From Microvelia longipes (Eukaryota > Arthropoda > Insecta > Hemiptera > Veliidae): a stretch of DNA of 64,000 nt. A program made the translations under genes and the position numbers. Below the pieces are notes generated by a model that worked only from the letters and a program-made list of their open reading frames with translations, had not been told where the DNA came from and did no database searches. The stretch covers positions 51,461,296 to 51,525,295 of the forward strand of contig JACMZG010001908.1 in the NCBI GenBank assembly GCA_018340805.1, read 5' to 3'. Below are positions 37,174-47,984 of the stretch, in pieces. Positions within the stretch are counted from its first letter, which is position 1, and every line of letters begins with the position of its first letter.

Positions 37174-40100
37174 TTTTCTTCTTAAGAGCATCCAATATCG
37201 CGAGGCCCTTGTTTGAGTTTTATACAATCTCTTTACCTACAAATAGGTCCCTGGGTAATCTTAGTTAGTTTTCTTAAGAGCATCCATTCGCGAGGCCCCT
37301 TGTTTTGAGTTTTATACAATCTCTTTACCTACAAATAGGACCCTGGGTGTAATCATAGTGTAACTCTTTCTTTAAGAGCTCCATTCCGCGAGGCCCCCTT
37401 GTTTGAGGTTTTATACAATCTCTTTACCTACAAATAGGACCCTGGGTGTAATCTTAGTTGTAATCTTTCTTAAGCATCCATTTTGCGAGGCCCCTTGTTT
37501 GAGTTTATACAATCTTACCTAAAAATCTAGGTGTAATCTTAGTATAGTTTTTCTTAAGAGCATCCATTCCCGAGCCCTTGTTGAGTTTACATCTCCTAAA
37601 ATACCTAGTGTAATCTTAGTATAGTTTCTTAAGAGCATCCCATTCGCGAGGCCCTTTGTTTGAGTTTTATACAATCTCTTTACCTACAAATAGGACCCTG
37701 GGTGTAATCTTAGTATAATTTTTCTTAAGAGCATCCAGTCGTGGGGCCCTTGTTGACTTTTATACAATCTCTTTACCTAAAAATAGGCCCCGTTTAATCT
37801 TAGTATAACTTTCTTAAAAGCATCCATTCGCGAGGCCCCTTGTTTGAGTTTATACAATCTCTTTACCTAAAAATAGGACCCGTATTAATCTTAGTATAGT
37901 CTTTTTAAATGCATCCAGCGGGGCCCCTTGTTTGAGTTTTATACAATCTCTTCACCAAAAATGGGTCCCTGGGTGTAATCTAGTATAGTTTTTCTTAAGA
38001 GCATCCAGTCGTTGTTTGAGTTTCATACAATCACTTTACCTACAAATAGGACCCTGGGTGAATCTTAGTGTAATCTTTCTTAAGAGCATGCATTCGCGAG
38101 GCCCCTTGTTTGAGTTTATACAATCTCTTTACCTACAAATAGGACCCTGGGTGTAATCTTAGTGTAATTTTCTTAAGAGCATCCATTCGCGAGGCCCCTT
38201 GTTGAGTTTATACAATCTCTTCACCTAAAATGGGTCCCTGGGTGTAATCTTAGTATAGTTTTTCTTAAGAGCATCCATTCGCGAGGCCCCTTGTTTGAGT
38301 TTCATACAATCTCTTTACCTACAAATAGGACCCTGGGTGTAATCTTAGTGTAATCTTTCTTAAGAGCATGCATTCGCGAGGCCCCTTGTTTGAGTTTTAT
38401 ACAATCTCTTTACCTAAAATAGGCCCTGGGTGTAACTTAGTGTAATTTTCTTAAGAGCATCCATTCGCGAGAGGCCCTTTGTTTGAGTTTTATACAATCT
38501 CCTTCACCTAAAAATGGGTCCCTAGGGTGTGTAATCTTAGTCGCGATAGTTACTACAATTCTTACAAAAGACCCTGGGCGTAATCTTGTGTAATCTTCTT
38601 AAGAGCATTCGCGAGGCCCTTTGTTTGTTTCATACAATCTCTTTACCTACAATTGTAATATAGTTTTATACAATCTCTTTACCTAAAAATGGGGCCCTAG
38701 GTGTAATCTTAGTATGTTTTTCTTAAGAGCATCCATTCGCGAGGCCCTTGTTTGAGTTTTTATACAATCTCTTTACTACAAATAGGACCCTGGGTGTAAT
38801 CTTAGTGTAATCTTTCTTAAGAGCATGCATTCGCGAGGCCCCTTGTTTGAGTTTTATACAATCTCTTTACCTACAAATAGGACCCTGGGTGTAATCTTAG
38901 TGTAATCTTTCTAAGAGCATCCATTCGNAGCACCATTTCAGCAGAGGCCCTTTGTTTGAGTTCATACAATCTCTTTACCTACAAATAGGACCTGGTGTAA
39001 TCATAGTGAATCTTTCTTAAGAGCATGCCATTCGCGGGCCCCTTGTTTGAGTTTTATACAAGCTCTTCACCTAAAAATGGGCCCTAGGTGTAATCTAGTA
39101 TAGTTTTTCTTAAGAGCATCCATTCGCGAGGCCCTTTGTTTGAGTTTTATACAATCTCTTTACCTACAAAAGGACCCTGGGTGTAATCTTATGATCTTCT
39201 CTTAAGAGCATGCATTCGCGAGGCCCTTGTTTGAGTTTTATACAATCTCTTTACCTACAAATAGGACCCTGGGTGTAATCTTAGTGTAAATCTTTCTAAG
39301 AGCATCCATTCGCGAGGAGGCCCTTGTTGAGTTTTATACAATTCTTCACCTAAAAATGGGTCCCTGGGTGTAATCTTAGTATAGTTTTCTTAAGAGCATC
39401 CATTCGCGAGGCCCCTTGTTTGAGTTTATACAATCTCTTTACCTAAAATAGGACCCTGGTGTATCTTAGTGTAACTTTCTAAGAGCATGCATTCGCGAGC
39501 CCCTTGTTTGAGTTTTATACAAATCTCTTTTCCTACAAAATAGACCTGGGTGTAATCTTAGTGTAATCTTTCTTAAGAGCATCCATTCGCGAGGCCCCTT
39601 GTTTGAGTTTTATACATCTCTTCACCTAAAAATGGGTCCCTGGTGTGTAATCTAGTAATATTTTCTTAAGAGCATCCATTCGAGCCCTTGTTTGAGTTTT
39701 ATACAATCTCTTTACCTACAAATAGGACCCTGGGTGTAATCTTAGTGTAATCTTTCTTAAGAGCATGCATTCGCGAGGCCCCTGTTTGAGTTTTATACAA
39801 TCTCTTTACCTAAAATAGGACCCTGGGTGTAATCTTAGTGTAATCTTTCTTAAGAGCATCCATTCGCGAGGCCCTTGTTTGAGTTTATACAATCTCTTTA
39901 CCTACAAATAGGACCCTGGTTGTAATCTTAGGTAATCTTTCTTAAGAGCATCCATTCGCGAGCCCCTTGTTTTGAGTTTTATACAATCTCTTTCACCTAA
40001 AAATGGGCCCTAGGTGTAATCTAGTATATCTTTCTTAAGAGCATCCATTCGGCGAGGCCCTTTGTTGAGTTTCTATACAATCTTTTACCTACAAATACGG

Positions 40101-40240
40101 ACCCTGGGTGTAATCTTAGTATAGTTTTTTCTTAAGAGCATATTCGCGAGGCCCCTTTTTGAGTTTTATACAACTCTTCACCTAAAAATGGTCCTGGGTT
40201 GTGTATCTTAGTATAGTCTTTCTAAGATCATGAAGTTACG
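37174..40240. repeat. ~95-bp satellite, part 2 (right of the LINE)
   Basis: About 32 further monomers of the same types. C-A-B order again occurs at about 37861-38120, while long B-type runs dominate 38.2-40.0 kb. One ambiguous base N at 38928 is followed by a non-satellite insert (AGCACCATTTCAGCAG). Many copies differ by one-base deletions. Confidence 0.95.
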
Positions 40241-40499
40241 GGCCCTAAAAAATTTAGGTTTCGCGACAACTAATAACACCCCTTCCCCATATTCTTTGAT
40301 TCGAATATATTATAGATATTTTGCCCTTATTATTTTCGCTGCTTTTTTAGATGGCTAGTTTGTTTTCTAATTTATAAAATTATTGTCGTTTTAAGTTTAG
40401 CTAACACTTTATAAGTTATTCTAAATTGTTTATATTTTACTGCCCAAATATTAATTTGGGACAACATTAGGTACGGTACATCTTGTTTTTTTTGTGACT
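40241..40499. other. Unique right interior segment of the hAT-type element
   Basis: Non-repetitive DNA after the last monomer; no reading frame recognised. Confidence 0.5.
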
Positions 40500-40516
40500 T
40501 TAATATTTATTTAACA

Positions 40517-40537
40517 AATATATATATTATATATAAT

Positions 40538-40572
<35 letters not shown>

Positions 40573-40752
40573 TATATATAATATAATATATATATACATA
40601 TACCCACTATACATATAAATATATATACACTCTATATTACAAACAGATTCGTAATATGTATATATATATTATATATATATATATATATATAATATATATA
40701 TAATATATATATAATATATATAATATATATATATATAATATATATATATATA
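40517..40752. repeat. (TA)n and TATATAA tracts near the hAT right end
   Basis: Simple sequence up to the subterminal GGGGCCCC block at 40753. Confidence 0.95.
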
Positions 40753-40806
40753 GGGGCCCCTAAAAAAATCTTGCGGGGGCCCCCCAATGATGTAGTTACG
40801 CCTCTG

Positions 40807-40814
40807 AGTGGAAT
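40807..40814. repeat. Right target-site duplication of the hAT-type element
   Basis: AGTGGAAT, identical to 29940-29947. Confidence 0.9.
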
Positions 40815-41099
40815 ATATATTATTATTTTTCAAGTTTAATCTATTTTTTTTTTTTTTGGTACAAAAATAAATTCTTTGTACAGAGTTTATTTACAGTACG
40901 GAAAAATTTTCCGTAGAATTCAGTTTTCTCTACGGGAAATTTTTTTTATGATGTCCATAACAATCATTATTGACTCAGTAAACAATTTAGACACATTGAC
41001 ATAATGTTTGAAACAATTTTAAATTTAACAAGCATACAGTCATTTATAACTTCAACAAATGTGCAACGTTTTATTTTATTATCTGCAATAGATTATTTC

Positions 41100-42160
41100 A
41101 TAATTTTCCTCATTTATACCGTAGGTATATAGGTAAATTATTGTCTCCTGAAATATCCAATTCAGGTGTTTTAAGGCTTCCTAAGTGATTTTCACAAATT
41201 TGGCTATCTGTATGTGTATGTGTGGGTGTATAGGAGCGCCTGTTAACGTCGTAGTTGAAACTTTGTGTATGTGTGTTTACATGTGTATGTGTCTGTTTGT
41301 ATGTGTATGTGTGTGTGTATGGGAGTGTCTGTTATCGTCGTAGTAGAAACTTTGTGTATGTGTGTATACATGTGTATGTGTGTGTTTGTTGAAATCTATG
41401 TATGTCTGTGTGTGTAGGAGTGTCTGTTAACGTCGTAGTTGAAACTTGTGTGTATGTGTGTTTGTATGTGTATATGTGTGTGTTTGTATGTTTGTTTCTT
41501 GAAATCTATGCGTATGTGTGTGTGTGTGTGTGTGTGTATGGGAGTGTCTGTTAACATCGTAGTTGAAACTTTATACGAAAATCAATTTTAAGGTGTAGTT
41601 GTGCTATCCGGAAAATTATATTTTATGTTGTCACTAACACGCAATAAAAAACAGCAAAAAATTCGAAAAATAATAAAACGCGGAAAAAATTATGCGATGA
41701 GATTTGGCACGCATGTTGCCAGGTATTTCCAGGCAGGTATGTGTATCAAGTTACATTTCATTATTAGCTTTAGTTCAAATTTTTATCAACTCTCATGGTA
41801 CGTTTTTAAAAAAAAAATAAAAACAGGAAATCATCCAATTACATTAAAATGTAGTACAAGTGTATACCTTTATGTCATAAATAAGTAAAATAAGTTTCGT
41901 TTCAATACGACAAGTATATACACGTTTTTAATTGGGTCATAAAAGTTAAGCAGCATCAAGGATAGTCAGTGTCTGGATGGATGACCGTGGGGAATGAAAC
42001 AAATGTATTTACTATCTGAGGACAAGAGTAGCCAGTCCGAAGACATGGTGCAGTATAAATTAAACCCCTTGTACATTCTGAGGACGAGCGAAGCGAGTCC
42101 CAAGTAGGGAGGATTAGCGCAGTGAATCCGATGTGTTAAGAAAAAGTTATTAAAATGACC
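41100..42160 (+). repeat. DR-A copy (+) expanded by internal TG-rich tandem units
   Basis: TTTTCCTCATTTATACCGTA start and GCAGTGAATCCGATGTG end match DR-A. Between about 41190 and 41560 a module with GTCTGTTAACGTCGTAGTTG, GAAACTTTGTGTATGTGTG and (TG)n recurs about four times, accounting for the extra ~350 bp. The 95-codon frame at 41601-41888 lies in the repeat. Confidence 0.8.
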
Positions 42161-42274
42161 CGATTTTTTTTTAATACATTAAGAAACTCGCTTATATCGA
42201 GGCAGTATCCCATTTACATAAACTAATAATCTGAACGAGCCGATCAAACCATGTGTATTATATAATACTGTATT

Positions 42275-42281
<7 letters not shown>

Positions 42282-42333
<52 letters not shown>

Positions 42334-42370
42334 AATATATATATATATAATTATATAATATATATTATTA
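42282..42370. repeat. (TA)n microsatellite abutting the Gypsy 5' LTR
   Basis: TA-rich tract; the LTR retrotransposon integrated into or beside it. Confidence 0.93.
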
Positions 42371-42389
42371 CTGTATATATTGTATTGTT

Positions 42390-43439
42390 TGTAATGTCAA
42401 AACAATGTCAGAGATTGATTAATTGAATTTTAAATTTGATTCATACAGATATATTTATACTACTAGTGATTAACTAATAGATTATTAATATCCACGTTAT
42501 TATTCTTTTTCTTATAATACGACACACGGCTAAAATCAATTGACACCCCCGCCAAAAATCTGTGAGGGAAAGAATTCTATTGGGTCAGACCGACCCCTCT
42601 TTCCTCCTACTTATGCCAACCTCGGTATAAAAAATACCTTTTCGTAAATAAAATCATAAAAAGGCAACACTGGTTGTAAATATTTTGTAACCTCGCGTCG
42701 CTTTTTTCCATCATTGTGCATATTTATCTGTTCGAGTTCGTTTTGTTCCATTCCAATCTGTTTAATTCATCCAATTATTGCAGAGTTGTAATATGATCTG
42801 AGTGCCTATATTTGACGCATGGACATTGATGTATTCTTCAAGCATTTCTAGCTATTTGAGTACAGCGCAGGGTCTAGGGTCTGTCAACCAAAAGACAGCA
42901 TTTTTTTTTGAAAATGCCAATGTCTTTCAATAGATGACATTCTTGACTTTTTAAGTCATGAATGCATATTGTGTCATATTATTTTTATAATATGAAACAA
43001 TACGCATTCAATTATACAAACATGACACAAAAAAGCAGTTTATTTTGGAAAAAAGTAATTATAGCTGACGATTTATTAAAATCGTCAAACTTTTTATCAT
43101 AGAACTATTATGATCCATTGCATTACGTAATCAAAAACTTAACTTCACTTAATTCATACTTCCCGAACAAATTAATGCAACACTTAGGTAAATTATTAGA
43201 TACAACGATATTCCTACTTAAAAGTAAATAAATAAATTTTTTAAAATAAAAAAATACGATATCAAATAAAAACAAATCATAAAATTCAAAACATAACCTG
43301 ACTTTCAGTGTGCCAGAGTAGGGATTTTTTTGTTACTATAAAGAAGGGATTTTTTATTTAAAAATGAGGGTTGAAAGCATTGAGATTTTGGCGGGGTGTC
43401 AATTGATTTTAGCCGTGTGTCGTACTATAGTAGATAACA
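42390..43439 (+). repeat. 5' LTR, interrupted by a TIR element
   Basis: LTR sequence occupies 42390-42514 and 43430-43439. The 913-bp insertion at 42515-43427 plus a duplicated TA separates the last ten bases. Confidence 0.9.
42515..43427. mobile_element. 913-bp non-autonomous TIR element with TA target duplication
   Basis: Ends TAATACGACACACGGCTAAA and, on the complement of the right end, TAGTACGACACACGGCTAAA. The TIRs stay matched for about 38 bp, through TTGACACCCC, with one substitution and one indel. The flanks are TTTCT-TA and TA-GTAG. The uninterrupted 3' LTR reads TTTCTTAGTAG, giving the empty site and showing duplication of TA. TA target choice fits the Tc1/mariner superfamily; no transposase frame is present. 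Confidence 0.9.
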
Positions 43440-43441
43440 AT

Positions 43442-43458
43442 TGGTGTCAGGTGTGGGG
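43442..43458 (+). other. Primer-binding-site-like sequence
   Basis: TGGTGTCAGGTGTGGGG starts two bases after the LTR end, the position and TGG start expected for a tRNA primer site. The tRNA is not identified. Confidence 0.55.
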
Positions 43459-43515
43459 TGATAGTGTATCTCTTAGTAAATAATTTTTTGTTTAACTTTG
43501 AAAATAATTAAGTGA

Positions 43516-44639
43516 GTGATTAAAATTGAAAAGTATTTAATGGTAATTGCTAGAAGTATGGAACGTATTTTACAAGTAATTCAAGAATTGAGAGAGGACT
43601 CTAATAGACAAAGACAAGAAGTACTTCAACAGCTGGCTATTGTACAAGAAAATTTAGACGATATCACTAGACGTCAACAGCAGCTTGAAGAAATAAGGAA
43701 CGGTAACATTAATAATGATAATAATAGTTTAGTACAACCTGAGCCTCCACATATAGAACTTAACCAACTTATCAATGAAAACTGTCCTAATGTTGATATA
43801 GCTCGACCACAACATCACTTTTATTTAAACCACCCTCTTTTGATGGTTCCTCGTCATGGGTTATGTTCAAACGTCAGTTTGAGGCAGCTTCCTGTAGTAA
43901 CAGATGGAGTAAAGAACAAATGGCTACTTCTCTGATTCTGTCTTAAGAGAACCAGCCCTCTCTGTACTACATAAACGTTTCAGAGCATGAACAAAATAAT
44001 TATGATTTTTTGATTAATAAGCTCGAAATGCGATTCGGCCATCAATATCGCCAACAATTATACCGTTCCGAATTAAAAATGAGAATTCAAGGTGCTGAGG
44101 AATCTTTACAAACATTTGAAGTTGATGTTGAAAAATTAGTTAACTTTTCATATCCAGATGCACCAAAAGAATTTTTAGAACAATTGGCTATTCAAACATT
44201 TATAGACGGTTTAAGAGATAATGAAACTCAGCAAACGTTGAGGTTGGGGCGACATAATACTTTGACATCTGCACTCACAGGTGCTCTAGAATTTGAAGCA
44301 GCTAAAGCAGCTTCTAAGTCTAAAACTAAATTAAAAGAAGTAAAATTTGATGATATTTCTTCTAAAATTGAAAAGTTGACAGACATGGTTACTCAGTTAT
44401 GTTCGCAAATGACAGGTAATTTTAATTCCGACACATATAACATTAGGAACACCCAGGGCTATACACAGAGATATGGTTATCGATATCCTCAAGATTCTAA
44501 TTATTCCTATAAAAACTCTAGAGATAAATCATATAGTCGCTCTCCTTCTCCTTCTATACGGAGACGTAATGAAACCAACCATCAACTAGTCAGCAGGGAA
44601 ACGGCAAATAGTCGATATCTCGGGGCAGATGCCGACTAG
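43516..44639 (+). pseudogene. Gag, frameshifted
   Basis: The first block (43516-43825) is charged and coiled-coil-like (Glu/Gln-rich heptads around residues 15-65). The frame then shifts near 43825-43840; in the shifted frame comes the PPSFDGSSSW motif typical of the start of the retrotransposon gag core. A stop (near 43987) intervenes, and the core continues in the 44010-44639 block with MRIQGAEESLQTFEVDVE and QLAIQTFIDGLRDNETQQTL, the retrotrans_gag helical signature. A basic Arg/Ser-rich tail follows; no CCHC knuckle is visible, so it may be lost in the deletion. Breaks could be decay or consensus error. Confidence 0.82.
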
Positions 44640-44849
44640 CGTGTTACTACAGCCCCAAAAATCTTCCATCAATGAAAATAGGAAAAGTTTGCTGATCCAA
44701 GGTAAACTTAATAATCTTTCTTGTTGCTACGGGTACGAGAAAGGCAGAATCGACCAAAAAGAACGAATAGCATGTTGCAAAGGAGGTGTAAATGTTTTAA
44801 AAACAGAGGTGCGAAGACAACCAAACTTGGAGTTAGTAAATGACCAAAA

Positions 44850-46143
44850 AGAAGACGAAGAAATTGGTTTAGTGTACAAATATGTTGAAACTGGGAGTCG
44901 GCCTGAATGGCAAGAAATATCCAGATTTAGTTCAATTGTGAAAAGTTACTTGACCCAGTGGGAGTCGCTAATCATAAAAGACGGTGTTCTGTGTAGAAAG
45001 TACGAAAGCCCAGATGGCATGAGAGTTATCTTTCAGGTAGTACTACCGAAAAAGAGGCAACAAGATGTTTTAAATGAGTTACATAGCACTCCATCGGGTG
45101 GTCATTCGGTTTAAATAGAACTTTGGCACGGGTACGAGAAAGGTACTACTGGGTTCATTGTCGAAGGGACGTGGAAAACTGGTGCAAGAAATGTGACCTT
45201 TGTGCTGAAAAGAAGGTCCCAAGAAAAAGAACTATGGTAAGTTAAGCCAATACATATCTGGAGAACCATTTGAAAGAATAGGGGTAGATGTCCTAGGCCC
45301 ATTTCCTAAATCAGAAAAAGGAAACAGATACTTGTTGGTCATTGTTGATTACTTTTCGAAATGGCCAGAAGTTGTACCGATCCCTGACCAGGAAGCAGTT
45401 ACTATCGCTAAAGCTTTTGTAGAAAATTTCGTAGCCAGACTGGTGTTCCTCTAGAATTACATTCAGATAGAGGAAGAAATTTTGAATCAAAACTCTGGGA
45501 AGAAATGTTAAAAATTTTAGGGATAAAAAAGACTGGAACAACACCTTTACATCCGGCTTCTAATGGAATGGTAGAGAGACAAAACAGAACAATAATTCAG
45601 TATTTATCGCTTTTCGTGGAGAAGAATAAAAAAAATTGGGATTCTTTGATACCCATGTATTTATTAGCCTACCGTAGTTCACAGCATCATGCGACTGGCT
45701 ATTCTCCATCTATGATGGTAAGTGGGAGAGAAATGAAGTTACCTTTAGATTTAGTAAGGGGTAAAGTGCCTGAAGAGAAGGCTCGAACCTTTCACAACTT
45801 TGTGGCTAAGCTATGTGAAGATATGCATCAGACACATGAATTTGCAAGGCGACGTTTAATCATCAATTCAGACAAAATGAAGGCACGGTGGGACAATAAA
45901 GCCACTAATGTGAAATTTAATCGAGGAGACGCTGTATGGCTCTACAACCCTAAACGCAGAAAGGGATATAGTCCTAAATTGCAGAGAAACTGGGAAGGTC
46001 CCTATACTGTTTTGAAAAAAATTAACGATCTTATATATCGTATACAGCTAAATCGACGAACTAAACCAAAGGTGGTCCATATCGAGAGACTAGCGAAGTA
46101 TGAAGGAGAAAATGTTCCTAACTGGCTAAGGGATCCTAACTAG
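44850..46143 (+). pseudogene. Integrase part of pol (Gypsy), frameshifted
   Basis: In order: the pre-integrase linker (ETGSRPEWQEIS..SYLTQWESL), the zinc-binding HHCC region (LHSTPSGGH, later CKKCDLC), and a DDE core with Asp in GVDVLGPFP (about 45290), Asp in LHSDRGRNFE (about 45465) and Glu in NGMVERQNRT (about 45571). A C-terminal SH3-like/GPY module follows (RGDAVWLYNP, NWEGPYTVLKK). The reading frame changes at about 45112, 45240 and 45435; 45505-46143 is open to the stop. Upstream there is no RT YxDD or RNase H. Confidence 0.9.
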
Positions 46144-46172
46144 AAGTTAAGCTGTCCGAGGACGAACAGCTT

Positions 46173-46190
46173 GGAAGAGAGGAGCTGTGT
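46173..46190 (+). other. Polypurine-tract-like sequence before the 3' LTR
   Basis: GGAAGAGAGGAG followed by CTGTGT immediately precedes the LTR start TGTAATG, the place where plus-strand synthesis is primed. Confidence 0.55.
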
Positions 46191-46327
46191 TGTAATGTCA
46201 AAACAATGTCAGAGATTGATTAATTGAATTTTAAATTTTGATTCATACAGATATATTTATACTACTAGTGATTAACTAATAGATTATTAATATCCACGTT
46301 ATTATTCTTGTTTCTTAGTAGATAACA
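46191..46327 (+). repeat. 3' LTR (137 bp)
   Basis: Begins TGTAATGTCAAAACAATGTC and ends TTAGTAGATAACA. It preserves the empty target of the TIR insertion found in the 5' LTR. Confidence 0.92.
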
Positions 46328-46650
46328 ATATAATAATTCACTGTGTAAACCATTTAGTTTGCTAAATGGTTTTACTGATGAATCTCACAAGATTATATTA
46401 ATTACGGAAAAAACTAGCAATAAAATTATAGTGTTGTACTTATCCCTAAAATAGTTATCATTTATCTATTAATAAAAATCTTATCAGTAAAAAATGCTGG
46501 AACACGCGAAGTGTTATAGCTCCAATATAAAAACAGAATTAAATAAAGATCATCAATTAGTTGATGAGTAAATGGATTTTATATATACGGGGTTTACCAA
46601 AATTCACCCCCTCCCCCTAAAATTTTTAACCATAAGCCATACTGAAAATG
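46328..46650. other. No gene recognised
   Basis: AT-rich flank with a short palindrome (AAACCATTTAG / CTAAATGGTTT near 46348-46371). Confidence 0.5.
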
Positions 46651-46654
46651 GAGT

Positions 46655-47350
46655 ACTTTTTTGGCGGTATTGTTAACTTCAAGTGTCCCATGCAACACTG
46701 GAAAAAATGTTGCGAAGAATCTCGGAAAATTACCTCATCATATAGGATTCGCTACGCTCATCCTCCCTACATCGCACTTGCATCGCCGTCCTCAAAATGT
46801 ACAAGGCGTTAAATTTACACCGCAACACCTTTTCAAACTCGCTTTGCTCGCCCTTGGATAGTAAATACGTCCGATTCATTCCCAGCGGTTACCCATTCGG
46901 CTCTGACCATGCTCGATGCTGCTTGATTTTTATGATCTAACCAAAATCAGGGTTAAACTTGTCGTAATGAAATAAAACTTAAAATGAACTTGAAATTCAA
47001 CTCAATTGAATTATGACCAATTTAATTAAGTAATTTAAAAACAAAAATGCTGATAATGAGATTAAACATAATGTGAAACTTAACATATAAGCACTTATTT
47101 TAGTCTTATACATAGCTACATGCGAGCCAAAACTCCAATTGATCCCAACATTTTCCGCGTTTTATGATTTTTCGAAACTATTGCGGGATCGTGAAGACAT
47201 AATAAAATATCTTCTAAATAGCACAACTACACCTATAGACTGGTTTTTGAACAAATTTGTAACTCTCTAACATAAATATTCAGGGAGCTACTATGATAAG
47301 AGACACACACATACATTCATCCGGGTTTCGGATTTTTTTGCAAACAAAAT
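46655..47350 (-). repeat. DR-A copy (-)
   Basis: Complement of DR-A: AGGATTCGCTACGCTCATCC and TTTGCTCGCCCTTGGATAGT at the left, then CGCGTTTTATGATTTTTCGA and TCGGATTTTTTTGCAAAC at the right. Confidence 0.75.
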
Positions 47351-47394
47351 ACTTTTCCTATTATACTTCTAATATAAGTAGATATATACTTATA

Positions 47395-47448
47395 TTATAT
47401 ATATATTGTATATATATAGTATATAGTATTTATTATATAATATTATAT

Positions 47449-47485
<37 letters not shown>

Positions 47486-47530
47486 ATTATATATATATAT
47501 ATATTATATATAATATATATATATATAGTA
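47395..47530. repeat. (TA)n-rich microsatellite
   Basis: TA tract with ATTATA interruptions. The flanks both read CTTCTAATATAAGTAG, so the tract lies within or between a short duplication. Confidence 0.9.
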
Positions 47531-47634
47531 TATATAAAAAACTTTCTATATATACTTCTAATATAAGTAGTATTGTGAGGTATATATTTTTAGGTTCTAG
47601 GGATGAATACAAAACATTTAGCTCCTCCGTAACC

Positions 47635-47935
47635 ATTTTGCCCCTTGTATGTAACCATTTTGCCCCTTGTATGTAACCATTTTGCCCCTTGTATGTAACC
47701 ATTTTGCCTCTTGTATGTAACTATTTTGTTCCTTGTATGTAACTATTTGGCCTTGTATGTATTTGCCCCTATGTAACCTATTTTGCCCCTTGTATGTAAC
47801 ATTTTGCCCTTGTATGTAACATTGTTGCCCTTGTATGTAACCATTTTGCCCTTGTATGCCATTTTGCCCTTGTATGCAACTTTTTGTTCCTTGTATGTAA
47901 CTATTTGGCCCCTTGTATGTAATTATTGACATTTG
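47635..47935. repeat. 22-bp minisatellite, about 14 copies
   Basis: Unit ATGTAACCATTTTGCCCCTT followed by GT; later copies are shortened. The minus-strand frames reading YIQGAKW/HTRGKM are products of the repeat. Confidence 0.95.
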
Positions 47936-47984
47936 TTACAAAAAATTTAAAAAGTTAATAAATTTTATAAAATCAAAAAATAAT

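Larger units (their letters stand above)
29948..40806. mobile_element. Non-autonomous hAT-type element carrying an internal satellite (10,859 bp)
   Basis: The left end reads CAGAGGCGTAACTA and the right end is its exact complement TAGTTACGCCTCTG. Both are bordered by the same 8-bp sequence AGTGGAAT (29940-29947 and 40807-40814), the target-duplication length typical of hAT transposons, whose TIRs commonly start CA. Subterminal GGGGCCCCC blocks follow both TIRs. No transposase was found. The interior is a ~95-bp tandem array (parts 29990-33827 and 37174-40240), a LINE inserted in the array, and a 0.5-kb right segment with (TA)n. The ends, duplication and array are seen directly; superfamily placement follows from TIR and duplication rules. 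Confidence 0.88.
42390..46327 (+). mobile_element. Gypsy-type LTR retrotransposon, pro-RT-RNaseH deleted
   Basis: A 137-bp LTR (TGTAATGTC...GATAACA, TG/CA ends) flanks a primer-site-like sequence, gag, the integrase part of pol, and a purine-rich tract. The two LTRs differ by only a few single-base changes, indicating recent insertion. The protease, reverse transcriptase and RNase H region (normally about 2 kb) is missing between gag and the integrase zinc-binding region. No clear 5-bp target duplication is visible (TTGTT versus ATATA). Confidence 0.9.

Noticed and set aside
47487..47932. Minus-strand frames with YIQGQN-type repeats suggesting a repetitive protein
   Set aside because: Product of a 22-bp tandem repeat read through; no start context or non-repeat portion.
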